From Candidatus Methanofastidiosia archaeon (lineage in GTDB: Archaea > Methanobacteriota_B > Thermococci > Methanofastidiosales > NM3), in assembly GCA_020854925.1 (NCBI GenBank), contig JAHKLV010000235.1, positions 1 to 11,123 on the forward strand: a stretch of DNA of 11,123 nt, in the 5' to 3' direction. Of the stretch, positions 7,815 through 11,123 are shown in pieces. The position numbers were made by a program, and so were the translations under genes. The number at the start of each line of letters is the position of its first letter. Position 1 is the first letter of the stretch. The notes beneath the pieces were generated by a model, which was not told the DNA's origin, did not search any database, and was given only the letters and a program-made list of their open reading frames with translations.

Positions 7815-8483
7815 TTAGCGGACTTTCAGAAGGCCCTTTTTCTCAAGTGACCGCAGTGAGGCGCTCACCTCCTCTTCGGGAACGTTGAGCCGGGTGGAGA
7901 GCTCCTTGTCAGAAACGGTGCCGCCAGCCGAGACAATCTCGATGACTACCCGCTTTTCATCCTGGCCAAGGCCTATCTCATCACAGATGTCGATGCATCT
8001 GGTGCGCACCTCATCCATCTTGAACTCGATATACTCCTTTGCATGGACAACCTTCTCATGCTCGTCCTCCAGCGACGCATAGAGCACGGCAAGCTGAGAG
8101 ATCTCTTTTATGCGTTCCGTTTTTCGCACCTCGACATCGAGGTCCTGCAGATGGGGATAGAGGGCAAGTACCTCAGGCATATCCGTTTCAATGAGATTGG
8201 CGAGGCTTGTGTCGAATCGGTAGGGGCCGACGAAAAACTCGAGACGCACGCTCTTGTTTATCCTGAAATATTTTCGGGGGCTCCCCCTGCTCTGTTTCTG
8301 GGTGAAGAGGTCGACAAGCCCCGCCTCTTGGAGAAGGCGCATATGCTCGTTGATGGCCTTTTGTCCCACATTGAGTCGGTCGGCAATCTCCGTGGTATAG
8401 CAGGGGCCAGAAGCGAGCATCTTTAGGATAAGCCTCCTGGTCTCGTTCCCCAAAAGGTTGAATAATACATCTTCTTCCACCAT
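7815..8483 (-). CDS. Two-headed winged-helix transcriptional regulator (ArsR-like N-terminus)
   Basis: A 222-residue DNA-binding protein with two predicted winged helices. The N-terminal one (about 3-77) has an ArsR-like opening (LFNLLGNETRRLILKMLA), a recognition region TEIADRLNVGQKAINEHMRLL, and a wing GSPRKYFRI (67-75). A middle segment (80-170), rich in charged residues and predicted helical at about 120-165, may mediate dimerisation. A second, shorter winged helix occupies 173-222 (SDKELSTRLNVPEEEVSASLRSLEKKGLLKV). No cysteine cluster for metal sensing is apparent, so the ArsR label refers to fold, not to metal response. The effector is unknown. The start at 8483 is supported by the SD-like GGGGGTGA four bases upstream. 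The upstream DNA has a strong AT-rich palindrome and an inverted repeat, suggesting autoregulation. Targets could include the neighbouring genes, but that is inference. Confidence 0.85.
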   Translation of the reverse strand: MVEEDVLFNLLGNETRRLILKMLASGPCYTTEIADRLNVGQKAINEHMRLLQEAGLVDLFTQKQSRGSPRKYFRINKSVRLEFFVGPYRFDTSLANLIETDMPEVLALYPHLQDLDVEVRKTERIKEISQLAVLYASLEDEHEKVVHAKEYIEFKMDEVRTRCIDICDEIGLGQDEKRVVIEIVSAGGTVSDKELSTRLNVPEEEVSASLRSLEKKGLLKVR

Positions 8484-8487
8484 GCGC

Positions 8488-8497
8488 TCACCCCCTC
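8488..8497 (-). promoter_or_regulatory. Shine-Dalgarno site for the winged-helix regulator
   Basis: The minus strand reads GAGGGGGTGA, ending four bases before the ATG at 8483. It is close to the archaeal consensus GGAGGTGA and fixes this start. It also implies a real 5' leader, unlike the leaderless genes elsewhere in the window. Confidence 0.65.
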
Positions 8498-8519
8498 AAT
8501 ACCATTATCCGAAGTAACC

Positions 8520-8538
8520 TTAACTTTATGTTAGTTAA
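8520..8538. promoter_or_regulatory. Candidate operator: inverted repeat TTAACT-N7-AGTTAA
   Basis: Perfect 6-bp arms TTAACT (8520-8525) and AGTTAA (8533-8538) are separated by 7 bp, giving 19 bp in all. The site lies between the predicted minus-strand TATA element (8539-8550) and the likely transcription start near 8519 of the regulator gene. A repressor bound here would block transcription, so it is a natural candidate for autoregulation by the winged-helix protein. This is seen in sequence only; binding is not shown. Confidence 0.45.
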
Positions 8539-8564
8539 AATATTCATAAAGCTTTATAAATATT
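8539..8564. promoter_or_regulatory. 26-bp near-perfect palindrome with TATA-like elements on both strands
   Basis: The stretch is self-complementary at 12 of 13 base pairs, with a perfect 12-bp core ATAAAGCTTTAT (8546-8557) and outer AATATT arms. On the minus strand it gives TTTATGAATATT, which suits transcription of the regulator gene with a leader of about 36 bases. On the plus strand it gives TTTATAAATATT, a better TATA match, pointing at the 3' end of the acetyltransferase gene, where no convincing plus-strand gene exists. It may be a divergent promoter, a regulator site overlapping the TATA box, or both. Confidence 0.55.
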
Positions 8565-8670
8565 GCGGTAAGCGGTGGAATCCCATACCCCCATACCAGA
8601 GGAAGGTGTACCCTTTGCAGCTACCGAACCTCGAGGAAACAGACAGGTGTTATGACGATATTGCCCTACA

Positions 8671-9312
8671 TCAGAGACCGGAAGGGGCGAGGCGCTTTTC
8701 CATGCCGTGCACCTGCGCCCCGAACAAGAGAAGGGAACGGCGTGTCGTATACCTGGTGAACCCGAGCCGCTCGTACAGGCGTGCGGCGCGGGTGTTACTC
8801 CCGCTTACATCGAGAAGAAGGCGCGAGCACCCGTGCTCATAGGCAAGGCCGGCGGCGTACTCAATAAGCGCCGTCCCGATTCCCTGCCCCCTGACAACAG
8901 GGTCAACGCAGACGTTGCTTATGTAAAGGCAATCTGAGGGTATCTCCTTCGTGAGCATGCCCTCAAGGGCACGGCCCAGGGTGGCAAGCCGCAGCTTGTC
9001 CCCCCACCGGGAGACCCGCATGAAAGCGGCACTATCGTCCATGGCCGCCCGCGCCTTGGCATCAAACGCCACCAGGACGCCCCGTGCAACACCGTGAACC
9101 GTATACACATAAAGCGTTTCCTTCCCGTAATCGTTGCCCCCTGCCAGGATAAGACGGGAAATCTTTTCCACGGCGTCCGCCTTGCTTTTCCCGAAAAGAA
9201 TACGGGAAACGGAAGGGTCAGTCTCGTAGAGAAGGGTAGCTACCTGCCCCAGGTCGTGTACCTCCTGCTCATACGGAGAAATGGTCATGTTCATGCTCGT
9301 AGCCATGTCCAT
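8671..9312 (-). CDS. GNAT-family N-acetyltransferase
   Basis: A 213-residue acetyl-CoA-dependent acyltransferase of the GNAT superfamily. Its acetyl-CoA-binding motif A is NVCVDPVVRGQGIGTALIEYA (133-153), with the R-G-Q-G-I-G pyrophosphate loop at 141-146. Motif B follows as GSNTRAARLYERLGF (171-185), as in RimI-like enzymes. About 130 residues precede motif A, more than in RimI itself, so a different substrate is likely; the acceptor cannot be deduced. No signal peptide or membrane segment is seen. The start is uncertain: in-frame ATGs lie at 9312, 9306, 9294 and 9288. An AT-rich ATTATTTTA just before 9312 would, if it is the TATA box, favour a start at 9294 or 9288. It lies downstream of the ABC transporter genes on the same strand, 63 bp after the ATPase stop. 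Confidence 0.85.
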   Translation of the reverse strand: MDMATSMNMTISPYEQEVHDLGQVATLLYETDPSVSRILFGKSKADAVEKISRLILAGGNDYGKETLYVYTVHGVARGVLVAFDAKARAAMDDSAAFMRVSRWGDKLRLATLGRALEGMLTKEIPSDCLYISNVCVDPVVRGQGIGTALIEYAAGLAYEHGCSRLLLDVSGSNTRAARLYERLGFTRYTTRRSLLLFGAQVHGMEKRLAPSGL

Positions 9313-9335
9313 AAAATAATTGCGCCGATAGGTGG

Positions 9336-9362
9336 GTAAAAGGGGCAGACCCGATGGCCTGC
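9336..9362 (-). terminator. Weak hairpin with T run after the ABC transporter ATPase gene
   Basis: Downstream of the ATPase stop, the minus strand can form an imperfect stem (GCAG with CTGC, plus CC with GG inside) followed by CCCTTTTACC. This could end the transporter transcript before the acetyltransferase gene. The stem is short and interrupted, and the same T run could instead be a poor TATA element for the acetyltransferase, so the call is tentative. Confidence 0.25.
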
Positions 9363-9375
9363 AGAAGGGGCCCGC

Positions 9376-10107
9376 TTAGAGGATCATGGCAAGGAATTCC
9401 TTCGTGCGCTCATTTTGCGGATTTTCGAATAGGTCCTTGGGTGCGCTTTCCTCGATGATGTACCCCCCGTCCATGAAGATGACCCTGTCGGCCACCTCCT
9501 TGGCAAACCCCATCTCATGCGTGACCACCAGCATGGTCATTCCGCCCTGGGCAAGGTCCTTCATAATCTCCAAGACACCCTTGACAAGCTCGGGGTCCAG
9601 CGCAGAGGTCACCTCGTCAAAGAGCATGATATCGGGATGCATTGCCAGCGAGCGTGCAATGGCCACGCGCTGCTGCTGTCCCCCCGAAAGCTCATGGGGG
9701 TATGCCCCTGCCCGGTCCTTGAGGCCGACCTTCTCCAGGAGGGCGAGCGCCGTGCGCTCGCTCGCTTCCTTGGACTCCCCCTTGACCTTTGTGGGTGCAA
9801 GGGTAAGATTGTCGAGCACGGTCATGTGGGGAAACAGGTTAAACTGCTGGAAGACCATGCCCACCTTGGTCCTGAGCTTGTGGATGTCGCTCGTCGGGCT
9901 GTAGATGTCCTCCCCTTCTACCATGATGGTCCCGCCATCAATGCTCTCAAGACGATTGATGCAACGTATGAGCGTGCTCTTTCCCGAACCGGAAGGCCCA
10001 AGTATCACGAGCACCTCCCCTTTTCTCACAGAGAGCGAGACATCACGGAGCACATGGTTGTCCCCAAAGCTCTTCTTGACGTTTATGATGTCAATCATGT
10101 TAGTCAT
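9376..10107 (-). CDS. Polar amino-acid ABC transporter, ATP-binding protein (GlnQ-like)
   Basis: A 243-residue ATPase subunit that powers import of a polar amino acid across the cytoplasmic membrane. All nucleotide-binding elements are present: Walker A GPSGSGKST (37-45), Q-loop Gln87 in VFQQFNLFPH, signature LSGGQQQR (140-147), Walker B IMLFDE (160-165), D-loop SALD, and switch His197 in VVTHEMG. Length and motif wording match the PAAT/GlnQ group, for which glutamine, arginine, histidine or glutamate are usual substrates. The start at 10107 is fixed by a GGAGGTG eight bases upstream, and it overlaps the permease stop by 8 bp, so the two are cotranscribed and coupled. It is the last gene of the transporter operon as seen here. 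The specific amino acid cannot be told from the ATPase. Confidence 0.96.
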   Translation of the reverse strand: MTNMIDIINVKKSFGDNHVLRDVSLSVRKGEVLVILGPSGSGKSTLIRCINRLESIDGGTIMVEGEDIYSPTSDIHKLRTKVGMVFQQFNLFPHMTVLDNLTLAPTKVKGESKEASERTALALLEKVGLKDRAGAYPHELSGGQQQRVAIARSLAMHPDIMLFDEVTSALDPELVKGVLEIMKDLAQGGMTMLVVTHEMGFAKEVADRVIFMDGGYIIEESAPKDLFENPQNERTKEFLAMIL

Positions 10108-10762
10108 TTATTTCCCACCTCCGTTCCAGGTAGGCTACAACACGCGAGAGCGGCACGGTCATGCACAGGTAGAGCATGGCCACGCCGAGAAGCGGTGTCC
10201 AGGCATTGTATGTGCGCGAATAGACAATCATACCCCGCCTAAGAAGCTCCTCGATAGCAATGACCGACACAAGCGAAGAGTCTTTGATAAGGGCAATGAA
10301 CTCGTTGCCAAGCGCGGGAAGGATGTTACGCACCGCCTGGGGAAGGATGACGTAGCGCATGTTCTGCCCATAGGTCATGCCAAGGGAAAACGATGCTTCT
10401 GTCTGCCCCTTCTTAATGGACTTGATTCCCGCCTTAAAGATCTCAGCCACATACGCCCCACTGTTAAGCGAGAGCGCCAGGATGCCCGATGGCATCTGCC
10501 CAAGATTGATGCCTACACCGGGCAAGCCATAGTAGACTATCATGACCTGTACGAGGAGCGGCGTGCCACGAAGCACCTCGACATAGAGGGCGGCGGGAAC
10601 ATTGAGTATCTTAAGGTGGGAGACACGGCATACGCCGACCACAAGCCCTATGAGCGTTCCCAACGCCACCGAGATGATGGTAAGCTCAAGTGTTATCCGT
10701 GCGCCTCGTAGCAGCTCCGGCAAAATGTCGACGAGGAGGTCTGGCCGGAATCCAAGACTCAT
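10100..10762 (-). CDS. Polar amino-acid ABC transporter, permease
   Basis: A 220-residue integral membrane subunit of the His/Glu/Gln/Arg (HisM/GlnP) permease family. Hydrophobic segments are visible at about 22-46, 55-80, 90-108, 145-170 and 187-208, a normal five-helix layout. The family motif RGTPLLVQ lies at 65-72. The cytoplasmic EAA loop, which contacts the ATPase, spans about 107-143 (EIFKAGIKSI through GQTEASFSLGMT to LPQA). Only one permease gene is present, so the transporter probably uses a homodimer. An AGGAGG eight bases before the ATG at 10762 supports the start. It follows the substrate-binding gene after a 55-bp gap holding a hairpin terminator-like element, and overlaps the ATPase gene by 8 bp. 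Confidence 0.96.
   Translation of the reverse strand: MSLGFRPDLLVDILPELLRGARITLELTIISVALGTLIGLVVGVCRVSHLKILNVPAALYVEVLRGTPLLVQVMIVYYGLPGVGINLGQMPSGILALSLNSGAYVAEIFKAGIKSIKKGQTEASFSLGMTYGQNMRYVILPQAVRNILPALGNEFIALIKDSSLVSVIAIEELLRRGMIVYSRTYNAWTPLLGVAMLYLCMTVPLSRVVAYLERRWEIND
10116..10122 (-). promoter_or_regulatory. Strong Shine-Dalgarno site for the ABC ATPase gene
   Basis: GGAGGTG on the minus strand lies eight bases before the ATG at 10107 and within the permease coding sequence. It decides that start over an in-frame ATG three codons later at 10098. Confidence 0.75.
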
Positions 10763-10770
10763 CTGTGGTG

Positions 10771-10776
10771 CCTCCT
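10771..10776 (-). promoter_or_regulatory. Strong Shine-Dalgarno site for the permease gene
   Basis: AGGAGG on the minus strand sits eight bases before the permease ATG at 10762, directly after the terminator-like hairpin and its T-rich tail. Confidence 0.75.
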
Positions 10777-10805
10777 ATAAAAGAAAATGGGGGCGGTAGG
10801 CCCCC
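10777..10805 (-). terminator. Hairpin and T-rich tail between substrate-binding and permease genes
   Basis: On the minus strand a perfect 6-bp G/C stem, GGGGGC with GCCCCC (plus-strand 10800-10805 and 10789-10794) around a 5-base loop, is followed at once by ATTTTCTTTTATA. This looks like an intrinsic terminator inside the operon, 12 bases after the substrate-binding gene stop. A partial terminator here would leave more transcript for the binding protein than for the membrane parts, a common need in binding-protein-dependent importers. The degree of read-through is unknown. Confidence 0.5.
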
Positions 10806-10817
10806 CTGTGGCCCCGT

Positions 10818-11123
10818 TCATCCACCGAACCACTGTGCAAATACGTCATCATAGGCGCCAGATGCCTGCATGCCGGCAAGCGCTTCGTTTATCTTCTCGA
10901 GAAGCTCGGTGTCACCCTTGGGGAGGGCGATGCCGTAGCTCTCAACGGTGAGAAGTCCCTCGACCGCCTTGAGGTCATCAGGGTTGTCGGCCACGAAAGG
11001 AAGACAGACAGAGTTGTCGGATACGACGGCGTCTATGTTCCCGTTGATAAGGTCCATGACAGCGTCGCCTATCTTGTTGTACCGGCGCACATCAACGCCG
11101 TCCATTTCGGTGCAGTAGGTGTC
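10818..11123 (-). CDS. Amino-acid ABC transporter substrate-binding protein, C-terminal part (cut by window edge)
   Basis: The last 101 residues of an extracellular solute-binding protein of family 3 (SBP_bac_3), which captures the amino acid and delivers it to the permease. Reading in from the right edge, the frame opens DTYCTEMDGVDVRRYN and contains the characteristic AVMDLINGNIDAVVSDN segment (plus-strand about 11024-11074), where family members have an Asp near the ligand site. It also has YGIALPKGDTELLEKINEAL and ends with a typical C-terminus, DDVFAQWFGG. The N-terminal lobe and lipoprotein signal expected for this family lie outside the window. It is the first visible gene of the transporter operon, so the operon's promoter is also outside. 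Confidence 0.93.
   Translation of the reverse strand, partial: DTYCTEMDGVDVRRYNKIGDAVMDLINGNIDAVVSDNSVCLPFVADNPDDLKAVEGLLTVESYGIALPKGDTELLEKINEALAGMQASGAYDDVFAQWFGG

Noticed and set aside
8593..8607. Repeated CCCATACC-like words in the regulator/acetyltransferase intergenic region
   Set aside because: Only two adjacent imperfect copies, with no wider spacing pattern. This is not enough for a repeat array or a binding cluster.
8652..8759. A 35-codon plus-strand frame starting with ATG after a GGTGT
   Set aside because: Short, low-complexity and basic, mostly antisense to the acetyltransferase gene. The Shine-Dalgarno match is weak.
8528..8842. A 104-codon plus-strand reading frame beginning in the palindrome region
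   Set aside because: Its start lies before the plus-strand TATA-like element, its composition looks like antisense translation of the acetyltransferase 3' end, and it has no recognisable domain.
9905..10711. A 268-codon plus-strand frame opposite the permease gene
   Set aside because: The minus strand encodes a complete ABC permease with all family motifs. The plus frame is its shadow.

Overview
The window reads as part of an archaeal, probably euryarchaeal, chromosome. Four things point that way: a membrane-anchored LonB protease, an archaeal-type alanyl-tRNA synthetase with an N-terminal zinc finger, TATA boxes of the TTTATAA type about 25-35 bp before several start codons with little or no leader, and a winged-helix regulator typical of archaea. 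The DNA is moderately GC-rich (by eye, not counted). Nothing in the window fixes the lineage. A methanogen of the Methanomicrobia or Thermoplasmatota side would fit, but that is a guess, because no methanogenesis gene is present. The window is densely coding and has no gene-free stretch over 300 bases. I saw no RNA gene, insertion sequence, CRISPR array, integration site or replication origin.

Layout. Bases 1-482 (minus strand) hold the N-terminal part of a phosphohexomutase of the GlmM/ManB type, running off the left edge. A 128-bp divergent promoter region separates it from a plus-strand two-pass membrane protein (611-1702) whose outer domain resembles a gluzincin peptidase that has lost its zinc site. 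Next come lonB (1765-3642) with its own TATA box and a hairpin terminator, then a two-gene unit of a metallo-beta-lactamase-fold hydrolase (3721-4329) and ammonia-dependent NAD+ synthetase nadE (4326-5081), coupled by an ATGA overlap. nadE converges on alaS (minus strand, 5050-7710) and the two genes overlap by 32 bp at their 3' ends.

The rest of the window is read on the minus strand. It holds a two-headed winged-helix regulator (7815-8483), a GNAT acetyltransferase (8671-9312), and a polar amino-acid ABC transporter: ATPase 9376-10107, permease 10100-10762, and the C-terminal part of the substrate-binding protein from 10818 to the right edge.

How they fit together. Most of this is core metabolism and housekeeping: sugar-phosphate metabolism, membrane proteolysis, NAD synthesis, tRNA charging and amino-acid uptake. 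The most distinctive regulatory DNA lies upstream of the winged-helix regulator (8484-8564). There a near-perfect 26-bp palindrome carries a TATA-like element on each strand, and next to it is a 19-bp inverted repeat that could be an autoregulatory operator. The less ordinary proteins are the apparent pseudo-peptidase before lonB and the dual winged-helix regulator. I found no convincing new multi-gene system.
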